DNA of 64,000 bases from Micromonospora ureilytica (GTDB taxonomy: Bacteria > Actinomycetota > Actinomycetes > Mycobacteriales > Micromonosporaceae). The stretch covers positions 1,302,001 through 1,366,000 of the forward strand of contig NZ_JADOTX010000001.1 of the NCBI RefSeq assembly GCF_015751765.1, in the 5' to 3' direction. The notes below the pieces were generated by a model. It had not been told where the DNA came from. It saw nothing but the letters and a program-made list of their open reading frames with translations, and made no database searches. This document shows positions 1 to 8,505 of this stretch, one piece after another. The position numbers and the translations under genes are program-made. How positions within the stretch are numbered: the first letter of the stretch is position 1; each line of letters opens with the position of its first letter.

Positions 1-846
1 ACCCGAATTGGTGTTGCTGTTGGGGTAGTAGACCTCGGTCATCCAGAGTTCCTTGCCCGCGCCCTTCTGCTTGAAGAGGGGGTAGGCGAAGTTCGAGTAC
101 GACGTGCCGTAGAGATGCGCACCGATGATGTCCACGTTGGCGAGCGCCGTGGAGTCGTTGAGGATCGGGTCCGACACGGACTTCACGTACTGGAAGGACT
201 CCGGCGCGATGACCCTGGTGCTGATCGAGCCGGCGTTCTCCCGCAGGAAGCGGAGCATCTCCGTGTTCGTCCACCATGTCCACTCCGCCGCGTAGTCCGG
301 CTCGTTCTGCACTGATATGGCGTGCAGGTTCACCCCGTTGTTGCGCATGTACGTGGTGAAGTCGTTCAGGTGTGTGGCATAGGCGCCGTACGAGCTGTAG
401 CGGAGCCGCTTCGCGTTGGTCTGGTTGCCGCGGGTGAAGGTCTCGATCATGCTGGCCGGCGGGTTCCACGGTGAGGCGAAGACGGTGACGCCGAGCGCGA
501 CCGCGCGTTGCGCCGTCGCCAGATCACGGCTCCAGTCGGCCTGGTTCTCGTTGACGGGGATTCTCAGCAGGGAGAACCCCAGTCGGCCCTCGCCGGTGCC
601 GAACGCCGTGTCCCGCTGGGCTGCTGTCAGGTCGCCGATCCAGGCCGCGTGGGCCATGGCGCCGAAGCCTCGGATCGTCTGCCGCGTCGCGGACGGGTCG
701 ATGCTCGCGGGTGCGGCAACGGCTTCGGTGGCCCCTACGACCGTCGCGACCGCTGCGACCGGTACGGCCCCCATCGTCGTCAGGATGGTTCGCCGGGTCA
801 GCCGTTTCCGTTCGCCGGTCACTGGCTCATTCTGATCGTGCGTCAT
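1..846 (-). CDS. GH30 glucuronoxylanase-like endoxylanase (3' end off window)
   Basis: This secreted glycoside hydrolase family 30 enzyme probably cuts glucuronoxylan. The first 282 residues are inside the window. The N-terminus has a twin-arginine-like signal (TRRTIL near residue 18) and a hydrophobic stretch to about residue 45, so Tat export is likely. The barrel shows the expected pair of glutamates: SVQNEP with E182 as acid/base and WMTE with E271 as nucleophile. The stretch HLYGTSYSNFAYPLFKQKG closely resembles bacterial XynC enzymes of subfamily 8. The ATG at 846 follows GGAGGACACGACA. A LacI-type operator lies about 130 bases upstream. The C-terminal beta-domain and any binding module are beyond the window edge. 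Confidence 0.88.
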   Translation of the reverse strand, partial: MTHDQNEPVTGERKRLTRRTILTTMGAVPVAAVATVVGATEAVAAPASIDPSATRQTIRGFGAMAHAAWIGDLTAAQRDTAFGTGEGRLGFSLLRIPVNENQADWSRDLATAQRAVALGVTVFASPWNPPASMIETFTRGNQTNAKRLRYSSYGAYATHLNDFTTYMRNNGVNLHAISVQNEPDYAAEWTWWTNTEMLRFLRENAGSISTRVIAPESFQYVKSVSDPILNDSTALANVDIIGAHLYGTSYSNFAYPLFKQKGAGKELWMTEVYYPNSNTNSG

Positions 847-976
847 TGTCGTGTCCTCCTGGGTGGTGGTGCGCGCCTTCGCGGTCCCGTTGGCCCGGTC
901 GACACCGGTCTGCTGCGCTTGTCACGGGGTTCACCGTGGTTCGACGACCACTCCGGCTCCGATTGATCGTCACAAC

Positions 977-990
977 TGTTAACGCTAACA
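977..990. promoter_or_regulatory. LacI-family operator upstream of GH30 gene
   Basis: TGTTAACGCTAACA is an almost perfect 14-base palindrome around a central CG, the usual shape of LacI-family operators in actinobacteria. It lies between the GH30 start (846) and the next gene. A very similar site is at 5005-5020 before the arabinofuranosidase gene, which suggests a shared regulator that is not next to either gene. Confidence 0.6.
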
Positions 991-1024
991 GAATTGTTAC
1001 GCGCCTGGCATCGACTGGCGTGGA

Positions 1025-1549
1025 TCACTGCTTGCGGCGCAGCTCGCGCAACACGCCGTGCCGGCGCACCGCCCACGTGAGGCGTCGGACGCGCGGGTGC
1101 CACACGAACAGCACCGCCGCCCGGCGGATCAGGCCGAGTCGGTTGTCGCTCATCTGGTTCTCGATCGCCTGCCAGATCAGCTCGCGTACCTTGGCGCTGG
1201 CCAGCACCGCCCGCACCTCACGCCGCACGGCAGGGTCCTCGGCCGCCGACGTGATGGCGGCAGCCTGACCCGGGCGGTCCGCGAGCGGCTCCACCGCCGC
1301 CGCGACGAGCGGTCTGCGTACCTCGTCCTGCTCCAACAGCAGCAACACCGCTTCCCGGATCTCGACCGTCTCCAGGGCGGACCGCAGCAGGCTCAGCAGG
1401 CTGCGCTCCACCTCATGGTCATGATCGGGGACGGACAGCGTCGCCAGCAGCCCCGCGATCTCCTCGAGATCGACGACGTGTCGCACCCCGGTACGGAACT
1501 CCGGCAGCTCCCACGCGACCTGCAGGGCCTTGACGAGATTGCGGTTCAT
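1025..1549 (-). CDS. hypothetical alpha-helical protein
   Basis: I do not recognise this 174-residue protein. It is rich in Leu, Arg, Glu and Ala and looks wholly helical, with short repeated helices such as VERSLLSLLRSALETVEIRE and a basic C-terminus (ELRRKQ). It has no signal peptide or clear membrane segment. I chose the ATG at 1549 (MNRNLVKAL); an in-frame GTG at 1612 would add 21 residues, but that extension looks non-coding and falls close to the terminator of the upstream operon. The gene is probably transcribed alone between the beta-helix gene and the GH30 gene, on the same strand. Confidence 0.6.
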   Translation of the reverse strand: MNRNLVKALQVAWELPEFRTGVRHVVDLEEIAGLLATLSVPDHDHEVERSLLSLLRSALETVEIREAVLLLLEQDEVRRPLVAAAVEPLADRPGQAAAITSAAEDPAVRREVRAVLASAKVRELIWQAIENQMSDNRLGLIRRAAVLFVWHPRVRRLTWAVRRHGVLRELRRKQ

Positions 1550-1627
1550 GGGCCATCCGCTACCCGCAAGCGCCAGCCGGTGAAACCCCGCGACCGCTCC
1601 GGGCGGCAGCACCAGCCACGATCCGGC

Positions 1628-1663
1628 GAGGAGCGGCCGCCCGGGTTCGGGCGGCCGCTCCTC
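1628..1663 (-). terminator. strong hairpin terminator
   Basis: A perfect 16-base stem with a 4-base loop (GGTT) begins 6 bases after the stop codon of the beta-helix gene. It has no obvious U-tract, as is usual in high-GC actinobacteria. It ends the arabinofuranosidase/beta-helix operon. Confidence 0.8.
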
Positions 1664-1669
1664 ATCGGG

Positions 1670-3328
1670 TCAACACCACGTCAGCGTCGAATTGATCCGC
1701 GTGACGTTGCTGATCGTGTTGTTCGCTCCACCGCAGGGGCTCTGGGTGATGTTGGTGCCGCTGACTGTCAGATTCTGGAACCGGATGCCGGAGGAGATCG
1801 GAAACTCGGTGCGCGCCGCGATCCGCACCTCACCACCGCCCGTCACCGTCCCGGACACCCCGGCGATGACGACGTTGTAGCAGTTCTCCACCAGGATCGC
1901 GTTGTTCCCCGTGTTCGAGATCGTCACCCGGTCGATGACCGCGCCGCCGGACTCGGACACGCAGAAGATCCCCCGGCCACCGCCGGACGCGAGCACGGTT
2001 CCGACCCGGATGTTTGTCGGGTACGAGTTGCCCACCCGGCCGTTGCGGTTGGCCATCCGGAACGCCGCGTACCCGGTGCCGGCCCCGGCGCCCTGCGCGT
2101 CGACAGTGCCGACCGTGGCGTTGATCGTGTCGTTGAGCAGCAGGCCGGAGTCCCGGGTGTTCCGCGCCGTGACAGTGCCGATCGTCAGACCGTCCACGCC
2201 GTACGTCTCCACCCCGTGCGTACCGGTCCCCGACACGTACACGTTGTCGATGCGGATGTTGCGTACCTTGACCGCTCGATCCCCGCCGTGGTTGTCGATG
2301 CGGACGCCCAGACCCGCGGAGAGCCGCATGTCGATCTGCCCGAGGGTCAGGTTGTTCACGTTGCGCATGAAGATCCCGTACAACGGTGAACCGGTCAGCG
2401 TGAGGTTCTGCACCTCGACGTCAGTGGTTCCCCGCGAGTACACCGGCGCCTGGTCGCCCGAGCCCGACCCGGTCACGTTGATCGTGCCGCACACGGCCAG
2501 GGTCGTGTACGACGGCAGCGACAACCGCGAGCCCGCGCTCATCGAGCCGGAGCCGCGAACCACCACCCGCTGCTTCGACGTCCGACCCACCGACAGCGAG
2601 TTGACCGCCGCCTGCATCGCCGACAACATGTCCGAACCCGAGTAGACAGTTGACGAGCCGTTGCGGGACGTCCAGGTGCTCCCGCTCAGTACGGCCTCGG
2701 CGTTGGTCGACCCGCTGCCACAGCCGGTGGCCGGTGGCGTGCTGCCACCGCCTACCGCGACCAGCTGCCACTGTTGGTTCGTTCCGTTGAGGTCGGCGTA
2801 CTGACTGATCCGGCCGCCGTCGACGGTGGACCGTTCCCAGACCTCGAGTGCCTTGGCGGAGTGGCGGTTGATCAGCCGGACATGGCCGCCGTCGGAGTCG
2901 AGGACCTGGAACTGCTGGTTGGTGCCGTTCTGATCGGCATACTGGCGGTACTCGGCGCCGTCGGCGGTGTTCCACTCCCAGAGGTCGACGACCTTGCCGC
3001 TGTGCCGGGCCTTGAGGCGGTAGTAGCCGCTTCCGGAGGCGACGAACTGGAACTGTTGCCACGCGCCGTCGTTACGGGACCACTGCTGGATCACGGCGCC
3101 GTCCGCCGTCGAGGTGTCCCGGACGTCGAGGACCTTGCCGCTGTTTCGGTTGACCAGGACGTAGTAGGCGTTGGTGTCGATGCTCGCCGCAGTTGCCGGC
3201 GGTGCGCCGACTAGCACGGCAGCGGCAGCGCCGACCAGTGTGGCGATCATGGCGAGCGTCAGGCCGGTACGCCGGCCGCGCCGGGCCGATCCGCCGTCGG
3301 ACGGTCTTCTCGTGCTGGTGAAGCGCAT
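1670..3328 (-). CDS. secreted ricin-type lectin plus right-handed beta-helix protein
   Basis: This 552-residue exported protein has a signal peptide ending near ATAAS (about residue 49). A ricin-type beta-trefoil module follows at about residues 50-190, with three repeats that each end in an NQQFQ/NQQWQ-like motif. The region from about 225 to 550 has short repeats typical of right-handed parallel beta-helix (PbH1) folds, for example VQNLTLTG and VRNIRIDNVYVSG. Such proteins are often polysaccharide lyases or hydrolases, but I see no residue set that fixes a family. It starts 8 bases after the stop of the GH43 gene, so the two form an operon and it probably acts on arabinan or pectic side chains. 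Confidence 0.75.
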   Translation of the reverse strand: MRFTSTRRPSDGGSARRGRRTGLTLAMIATLVGAAAAVLVGAPPATAASIDTNAYYVLVNRNSGKVLDVRDTSTADGAVIQQWSRNDGAWQQFQFVASGSGYYRLKARHSGKVVDLWEWNTADGAEYRQYADQNGTNQQFQVLDSDGGHVRLINRHSAKALEVWERSTVDGGRISQYADLNGTNQQWQLVAVGGGSTPPATGCGSGSTNAEAVLSGSTWTSRNGSSTVYSGSDMLSAMQAAVNSLSVGRTSKQRVVVRGSGSMSAGSRLSLPSYTTLAVCGTINVTGSGSGDQAPVYSRGTTDVEVQNLTLTGSPLYGIFMRNVNNLTLGQIDMRLSAGLGVRIDNHGGDRAVKVRNIRIDNVYVSGTGTHGVETYGVDGLTIGTVTARNTRDSGLLLNDTINATVGTVDAQGAGAGTGYAAFRMANRNGRVGNSYPTNIRVGTVLASGGGRGIFCVSESGGAVIDRVTISNTGNNAILVENCYNVVIAGVSGTVTGGGEVRIAARTEFPISSGIRFQNLTVSGTNITQSPCGGANNTISNVTRINSTLTWC

Positions 3329-3336
3329 CGCTCCTC

Positions 3337-4839
3337 CTACTCCAGATGGAAGGTGGCCGAGGCGCGGTCGGCGCTCGAACTGACCGCCTCGATGTAGAGC
3401 AGTCCGTCGCGGTGACGCACGTGTCGGCCCGGGAAGTTCTGCGACTCCAGGGAGATCCCGGCGCTGTCGGCGAGGCCAGCCTGACGACGGAAGCTCGCGT
3501 CGCCGCCGAACAGCGCCGAACCGTCGTTCTTCTCGACGTAGAGGGCGTAGCCACGGTGGCGCAGGTAGTACCCGGGGAAGTTTGTCGACTCCAGCGACAC
3601 CGATCCGCCGCCGGCGAGGCCGGTGACGATGCGGAACTGCGAGTCGGCCAGGTTTGTCACGTTCGGCTCGATCCGGGCCCGGTAGTCGTAGTGCCGGATG
3701 TAGCTGCTGGCCTGGTCATGGGACCGCAGCCGAACCGGCGTGGCCCCGTCGGGCACCGGGATGCCGAAGTTCGGGGTGCCGTCGGCGTTCCAGTACACCT
3801 TCTGCAGTCGGGTGCGTCGGTTCGGGTCGTTGAGCGGATCGCCGCTGATGTCGCGGTAGTTCCGGTCGTGGTAGACGAGGATGTCGCTCTGCCCGTCCTC
3901 GGAGACGGTGAACGAGTTGTGGCCGGGGCCGTACTGGCTGGTGGCCGCGTTGCTGGCGAACACCGGGCTGGGGCTCTTGCTCCACGAGGCGGCATCGAGC
4001 AGGTTCGCGGACGCCGAGGCGCTCAACATCCCGAGGCAGTAGTTGGCGTCCGTGGCGCTTGCCGAGTAGGTCAGGAAGATCCGACCGTTGCGTTGGATCA
4101 CCGCCGGCCCTTCGGCAACCCGGTAGCCGCGGGTCTCCCAGTCGTACGTCGGCACGACGAGCCGGGTCACCGTGCCCGTGATCTGCCACGGGTTGGCACC
4201 CATCCGGGCGAGGTAGACGTTGGAGTTGTTGGGCGTGCTCGGCTCCTGCTGCGCCCAGGTCAGGTAGCGGACCCCATTGGCGACGAAGGTCGAGGCGTCC
4301 AGGCTGAAGGTGTCCCAGGGTGTCGTGATCCGGCCGCGCTCGGTCCACGAACCGGTCAGCGGGTTGGCGTTGGCGTTCTCCAGCACGTACATCCGGATCC
4401 GCCACACGTCATCGGTCCGGCCCGCGGCGAAGTAGACGTACCACCTGTTGTTGATGAAATGGATCTCCGGCGCCCAGATGTGGGCGCCCATCTCTCCGCT
4501 GGTGTGGCGGCTCCAGATCGTCGTCTCCGTCGCCGTTGCCAACCCCTGCAGGGTGGTGGCCCGTCGCAGCACGATCCGGTCGTACTGCGGCACCGTCGCG
4601 GTCAGGTAGTAGTAGCCGTCGGTGTGCCGGAAGATGTGCGGGTCGGCCCGCTGGTTCACCAACGGGTTCGTGTAGTTGACGGCCGGCGCGGCGTGCGCCG
4701 GCCCGGCCACGGGCAGACCGGCCGACACGGCGAGCACGACCAACACCGCGGCCAGCACCGACCGCAGACGCCGAGGGCCACCGCGGCTGGCAGACCCTCG
4801 GCGGGTGATCGGATCGGTAGGAGCGAGTGTCAGCGGCAT
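3337..4839 (-). CDS. extracellular GH43 exo-alpha-L-arabinofuranosidase with CBM42
   Basis: This 500-residue secreted enzyme has an arginine-rich signal peptide cleaved near PAHAAP (about residue 51). The GH43 five-bladed propeller shows the base Asp in RADPHIF (D66), the pKa-modulating Asp in TFSLDAS and the acid Glu in VAEGPAV. The last 140 residues are an AbfB-type arabinose-binding CBM42 with repeated FPGYYLRHR and FPGRHVRHR motifs. The domain order matches Streptomyces exo-1,5-alpha-L-arabinofuranosidases of the Araf43A type. I chose the ATG at 4839 because GGAGGA sits 6 bases upstream and a signal peptide starts there. The operator at 5005-5020 probably controls it. Confidence 0.88.
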   Translation of the reverse strand: MPLTLAPTDPITRRGSASRGGPRRLRSVLAAVLVVLAVSAGLPVAGPAHAAPAVNYTNPLVNQRADPHIFRHTDGYYYLTATVPQYDRIVLRRATTLQGLATATETTIWSRHTSGEMGAHIWAPEIHFINNRWYVYFAAGRTDDVWRIRMYVLENANANPLTGSWTERGRITTPWDTFSLDASTFVANGVRYLTWAQQEPSTPNNSNVYLARMGANPWQITGTVTRLVVPTYDWETRGYRVAEGPAVIQRNGRIFLTYSASATDANYCLGMLSASASANLLDAASWSKSPSPVFASNAATSQYGPGHNSFTVSEDGQSDILVYHDRNYRDISGDPLNDPNRRTRLQKVYWNADGTPNFGIPVPDGATPVRLRSHDQASSYIRHYDYRARIEPNVTNLADSQFRIVTGLAGGGSVSLESTNFPGYYLRHRGYALYVEKNDGSALFGGDASFRRQAGLADSAGISLESQNFPGRHVRHRDGLLYIEAVSSSADRASATFHLE

Positions 4840-5004
4840 CTGTCCTCCGCGAGATTCGGAACGGCCATTGACCAGCACAGGGAACACCGCCGCGATGCCG
4901 TAGCCGATCCGGTCGACGCCACGCGGTGACGTCGGGCAGGACCGGGGGGAGACGCACGAGGGGCTGGGAATGTGACGGTGGCGTTTCATTCAGGTGGCGG
5001 ACTT

Positions 5005-5020
5005 ATGTTGGCGTTAACAT
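5005..5020. promoter_or_regulatory. LacI-family operator before GH43 operon
   Basis: ATGTTGGCGTTAACAT is a 16-base near-palindrome with a CG centre, closely related to the site at 977-990. It lies about 165 bases upstream of the GH43 start and 80 bases upstream of the divergent glutaredoxin-like gene, so it could affect both. Confidence 0.6.
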
Positions 5021-5099
5021 CGATACATGTCAAGGCGTGACACCCGCCCACCCGGTCGGAGCGGCGACCGTCGGCGTACCTGCGAGTAGTGTCCTCGGC

Positions 5100-5534
5100 G
5101 TGCTGCGACGGTGGATGCTGGCGATCCTGATGGTGACGTGCGGCGTGCTGGTGGCGGCGTCGCAACTGACCGCCGGCCTGCCCGTCGTCGGCGGCGTCGA
5201 GTTGTTGGTCTTCCTGGTGTTGGCCCTGCTGCTGTCGCCGTGGGCCTTTCCCCGCTCGGTGGGCGCCGCCGAGGCGCAGCGGGCCAGCGCGGTGGACGGC
5301 CGGCCGATCGTGTACTGGCGTCCCGGCTGCCGCTACTGCCTTCAGCTCCGGTTCTCCCTCGGCCGGCTCGCCCGACGCGCGCACTGGGTGGACATCTGGC
5401 GCGACCCGGCCGCTGCTGCCGCCGTCCGGGCGGTGGCCGGCGGCAACGAGACCGTTCCCACCGTCGTGCTCGGCGATCAGGCTGTCGTGAACCCCGACCG
5501 GTCCTGGGTCCGCGAGCAACTCCGCTCGTCCTGA
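5100..5534 (+). CDS. membrane-anchored glutaredoxin/mycoredoxin-like protein
   Basis: This 144-residue protein has two hydrophobic segments (about 6-27 and 28-48) followed by a thioredoxin-fold domain with the redox motif CRYC at residues 77-80 and the cis-proline motif TVPTVVLG near 117. It resembles actinobacterial mycoredoxins attached to a membrane anchor and probably reduces mixed disulphides on the cytoplasmic face. I chose the GTG at 5100 (LRRWMLAIL follows) because upstream residues look non-coding; the ribosome site is weak. It converges on the amidohydrolase gene with a gap of only 13 bases. Confidence 0.75.
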   Translation: MLRRWMLAILMVTCGVLVAASQLTAGLPVVGGVELLVFLVLALLLSPWAFPRSVGAAEAQRASAVDGRPIVYWRPGCRYCLQLRFSLGRLARRAHWVDIWRDPAAAAAVRAVAGGNETVPTVVLGDQAVVNPDRSWVREQLRSS

Positions 5535-5547
5535 CCCGGCGACACAC

Positions 5548-6741
5548 CTAGGTCACCAGGTCGCCGGCGCGATACACGGCGAGCGGGCGGCGCAGCGCCG
5601 TGATGTCGCTCGTCGGGTCGCCGTCCACGATCAGCAGGTCGGCCTCGAACCCGGGGCGCACGCGGCCCTTGCGTCGCCCCAGGCCACACACCTCGGCGCC
5701 GACCGAGGTGGCCGAGGCGAGGGCGGCGGTGGCGGGGATGCCGCAGGCCACGTACTCGACGAGCGTCTCAGGCAGGATCCCGTGCGGCTTCGCGGGGCCG
5801 AGGCCCGCGTCCGAACCGGCCACCAGGCGGACCCCGGCCCGCCGCAGGGTGGCGGCGCCGTCCCGCAGCGCGGCCTCACTGAGCCCGGCCCGCGCCGCCA
5901 TCTCCACCACCTCCGGTGGCGTGACCACTGCCGGGTCGGTGCCGAGCGTGGCGCAGACCGCCACCCCGGACGCGGCCAGGCGGTCCGCGAGCTCGCCCGG
6001 GACGCTTGCGCCGGCGGCTGTCACGCAGGTGCAGTGCTCGATGCCGTCCACACCGACGCGCAGCGCCTGCTCGACCGCGCTGAGCGCGTGCGCGTGCGCG
6101 GTCACCGGCAGACCCAGATCGTGAGCCTCGGTCAGGGCGGCGGTCAGCTCCTCGTCGGTGAACTGCGGCCTCGTGGTGTCGGTGCCGGGGGTGAACACCC
6201 CGCCGCTCGCCATGACCTTCACCAGATCGGCGCCGCCCGCCGCCCGCAGGCGTACGGCCTCGCGGACCCCGTCGATGCCGCTCGCCTCGCCCCCCAACGA
6301 CCAGCAGTGCCCGCCGACGCTGGTGAGCGGTGCACCCGCCCCCAGCACCGTTGGCAGGTCGCTGCGCACCTCTCGACCCCGCCACCGGAGCACCGCGCCG
6401 CGCCGGTCGCCCAGGTCCCGGACCGTCGTGACCCCGGCCGCCAGGTGCAGGCGCAGTGAAGCCTCGACGACCGCGTCGAGGTCCGACTCGGGACGCTCGG
6501 CGAGCCGGCCGAGCGCGTCGGGACCGGCGTCGGCGCACAGGTGCACGTGCGCGTCGATCAAGCCGGGCAGCAGAGTGCCGTTCGGCTCCTCGCGCACCAG
6601 CCAGCCCTCCGGCGCCTCGGCCCTACCCCGGTGCACGTCGACGATGCGTCCGTCGTCGAGCAGGACCAGCACCCCGCCGTCCACGAGCCGCTCGCCGTCG
6701 AACATCCGGGCCACCCGGACAGCATGCTTCGTCATCGTCAT
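5548..6741 (-). CDS. amidohydrolase family protein (imidazolonepropionase-like)
   Basis: This is a metal-dependent hydrolase of the amidohydrolase superfamily, 397 residues, cytoplasmic, substrate unknown. The metal site signature is complete: DAHVHL near residue 65, a lysine in ADLVKVMASGG that can bridge the metals, TAHAH, EHCT and GSDAG. It looks like the imidazolonepropionase/prolidase-type group that acts on cyclic amides, lactones or peptides. ATGACGATGACG gives two possible starts (6741 and 6735); GGGGTG just upstream fits the second slightly better. A 15-base palindrome at 6819-6833 is a possible operator. Confidence 0.8.
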   Translation of the reverse strand: MTMTKHAVRVARMFDGERLVDGGVLVLLDDGRIVDVHRGRAEAPEGWLVREEPNGTLLPGLIDAHVHLCADAGPDALGRLAERPESDLDAVVEASLRLHLAAGVTTVRDLGDRRGAVLRWRGREVRSDLPTVLGAGAPLTSVGGHCWSLGGEASGIDGVREAVRLRAAGGADLVKVMASGGVFTPGTDTTRPQFTDEELTAALTEAHDLGLPVTAHAHALSAVEQALRVGVDGIEHCTCVTAAGASVPGELADRLAASGVAVCATLGTDPAVVTPPEVVEMAARAGLSEAALRDGAATLRRAGVRLVAGSDAGLGPAKPHGILPETLVEYVACGIPATAALASATSVGAEVCGLGRRKGRVRPGFEADLLIVDGDPTSDITALRRPLAVYRAGDLVT

Positions 6742-7046
6742 CGTCACCCCAACCCGCCCCGCTCGGTCACCGTCGCCACCGCCGACGCGCCGCGACATCC
6801 TCGTCAGCTGGCGGCACCGGTCAGGACCTGACCATCGCACCGCCACTGGCGCACAGCCTCCCTCGCCGGAGCGAGATCTCTTCCCCCTGCCGGGTTAGCG
6901 GCCTGCCCGTGCGTCCCTGCGGGTTCGGGCGTCCGAAGGGCGAGTCGGGACATCACCCGCCGCGGTGGCGTTTTCGTCGACGTCTGCGGGGGATACCGAC
7001 GCCGCCCGAATGTCCGCGCTACTCGGCTGACGACAGGAGGACGGTC
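6742..7046. other. intergenic region without a gene
   Basis: This 305-base stretch separates two divergent genes. I see no open frame with coding character. The only clear structure is the palindrome at 6819-6833. Confidence 0.6.
6819..6833. promoter_or_regulatory. candidate operator, perfect 7-1-7 palindrome
   Basis: GGTCAGGACCTGACC reads the same on both strands around a central base. It lies 78-92 bases before the amidohydrolase start. The binding protein is unknown, and no regulator gene is adjacent. Confidence 0.35.
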
Positions 7047-7466
7047 ATGGCGTTGGCCAACCCGGCACCCGACTACTTCGAGCCCGAGGACGGCATGTTC
7101 CTCGCGACATTGCTGATCGTTCGCGATCTGGAGCGGTCCCGGGAGTACTACGAGCGGGTGTTCGGGGCGACCTGCGTCCACGAGAGCAGCCCGCTGATCA
7201 TGAGGTTCTTCAACAGCTACATCATCATCAACGTCGAGGGCGGCCCGACCGACGACAAGCCGACGGTGCAGGCCAAGGCGCCGGCCGACTCCAACACCCT
7301 CAGCTGCGCGATGAACGTGCGGGTCCGCGACATTCGGAAACTCTACGAGGAGTGGAAGTCCCGGGGCGCGGACTTCCTCACCGAGCCGAAGGACCACGGA
7401 ACGGAGATCCGCTGCTACCTGCGCGACCCGGACGGATACCTGGTCGAGATCGGACAGGGTCTCTGA
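7047..7466 (+). CDS. VOC family (glyoxalase/bleomycin-resistance) protein
   Basis: This 139-residue protein has the vicinal-oxygen-chelate fold: a first beta-alpha-beta unit (LATLLIVRDLERSREYYERVFG) and a second ending in CYLRDPDGYLVEIGQ, with a conserved Glu as likely metal ligand. These proteins are small metalloenzymes or drug-binding proteins; the substrate here is unknown. AGGAGG ends 6 bases before the ATG at 7047, so the start is secure. Confidence 0.8.
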   Translation: MALANPAPDYFEPEDGMFLATLLIVRDLERSREYYERVFGATCVHESSPLIMRFFNSYIIINVEGGPTDDKPTVQAKAPADSNTLSCAMNVRVRDIRKLYEEWKSRGADFLTEPKDHGTEIRCYLRDPDGYLVEIGQGL

Positions 7467-7509
7467 CGGTACGGCCGTGATGCCCGCCTTCCTGGCATGA
7501 TGCCGGGCC

Positions 7510-8394
7510 ATGGATTATCAGGGGAAGTTTGGTCGTGCCGCGCTCGGCTTGGGCATCCCGGACGACGAGATCAGCAGGTTCACCGAGCACCTGCGTCTGT
7601 CGATCCGGTTGAGCGGCGGTGCCGGCGGCGCTCCGGTCGGGCAGTTCGGTGGGTTGCCCCGACTGCCGGTGGGCACGGACTGGCCGACCGCCGAGGCCAG
7701 AGCGTTGCCGTTCATCTTCTCCGTCGACTGTGCGGCGCTGCCGCGAGTCGACGGCTTCGGCCTGCCGGCGGACGGCTCCCTACTCTTCTTCCTGAACCAC
7801 GAGGAGGACCATCTGGCCGCTGGCAACGGGGAACGCGGGTACGCCCGAGTCGTGTACGTACCGGCCGACGTCGATACCCAGGTGGCGGAGAAGCCCGCCA
7901 ATTCCGAGCACGTCGGCGAGCAGTACGACGTCTGCGCCACGCTCGGCGCGGGGCTGCCTCCGTGGATCGTGACAGACGACGACGAGGATGAGGACGAGGA
8001 CGACCTGTCGCCCTTCCAACAGCAGTTGGCCCGTGACCTGCAGCGTGACCTGCCGCATCTGGATGAGCTCTGCGCGCTGGCCTACGACCTCTGGCCGCCC
8101 GACGACGGGCTCGCCAGCGCCGATATCGGCGGGTATGCCGACGACGAGGTGATCAGGAGTATCGCGGAGCAGACCCTCGCCGGCCGCGAGAAGGCCGGCG
8201 AGATTGTCATCCCGGTGGCGCAGTGGTATTCCCAGCTGGAGCGGGAGCAGCACCGGCTCACGAGCGAGTGGGTGTCGCTCGCCCGTTTCTCCCTGACCGA
8301 CGAGTACTACTACGGCACTTTCGTGATCCGCCACGACGACCTGGCCGCCGGTCGGCTGGACACGGCGCTCTCGGTGACCGAGTTCAGTGAGTAG
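7510..8394 (+). CDS. DUF1963 (YwqG-like) protein
   Basis: This 294-residue cytoplasmic protein matches the YwqG/DUF1963 family: GGLPRLPVGTDWP near residue 45, then LPFIFSVDCAALP and DGSLLFFLNHE. The family is common in bacteria and its function is not known. An unusual acidic run (DDDEDEDEDD, about residues 156-165) sits between the two halves of the domain. It starts 43 bases after the VOC gene and may be co-transcribed with it. A hairpin at 8404-8423 follows. Confidence 0.72.
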   Translation: MDYQGKFGRAALGLGIPDDEISRFTEHLRLSIRLSGGAGGAPVGQFGGLPRLPVGTDWPTAEARALPFIFSVDCAALPRVDGFGLPADGSLLFFLNHEEDHLAAGNGERGYARVVYVPADVDTQVAEKPANSEHVGEQYDVCATLGAGLPPWIVTDDDEDEDEDDLSPFQQQLARDLQRDLPHLDELCALAYDLWPPDDGLASADIGGYADDEVIRSIAEQTLAGREKAGEIVIPVAQWYSQLEREQHRLTSEWVSLARFSLTDEYYYGTFVIRHDDLAAGRLDTALSVTEFSE

Positions 8395-8403
8395 AACACC
8401 GGC

Positions 8404-8423
8404 GGCAGCGCATCCGCGCTGCC
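8404..8423 (+). terminator. hairpin terminator
   Basis: GGCAGCGC and GCGCTGCC form an 8-base perfect stem around ATCC, starting 9 bases after the DUF1963 stop codon. Confidence 0.55.
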
Positions 8424-8505
8424 TGCGGTCGTCCGTCGATCAAGCGGCGGGATACCCTGACCTGCGGTGCCTCGAAACCGCGTGACCAGAGGAGTCGATG
8501 CTGAC

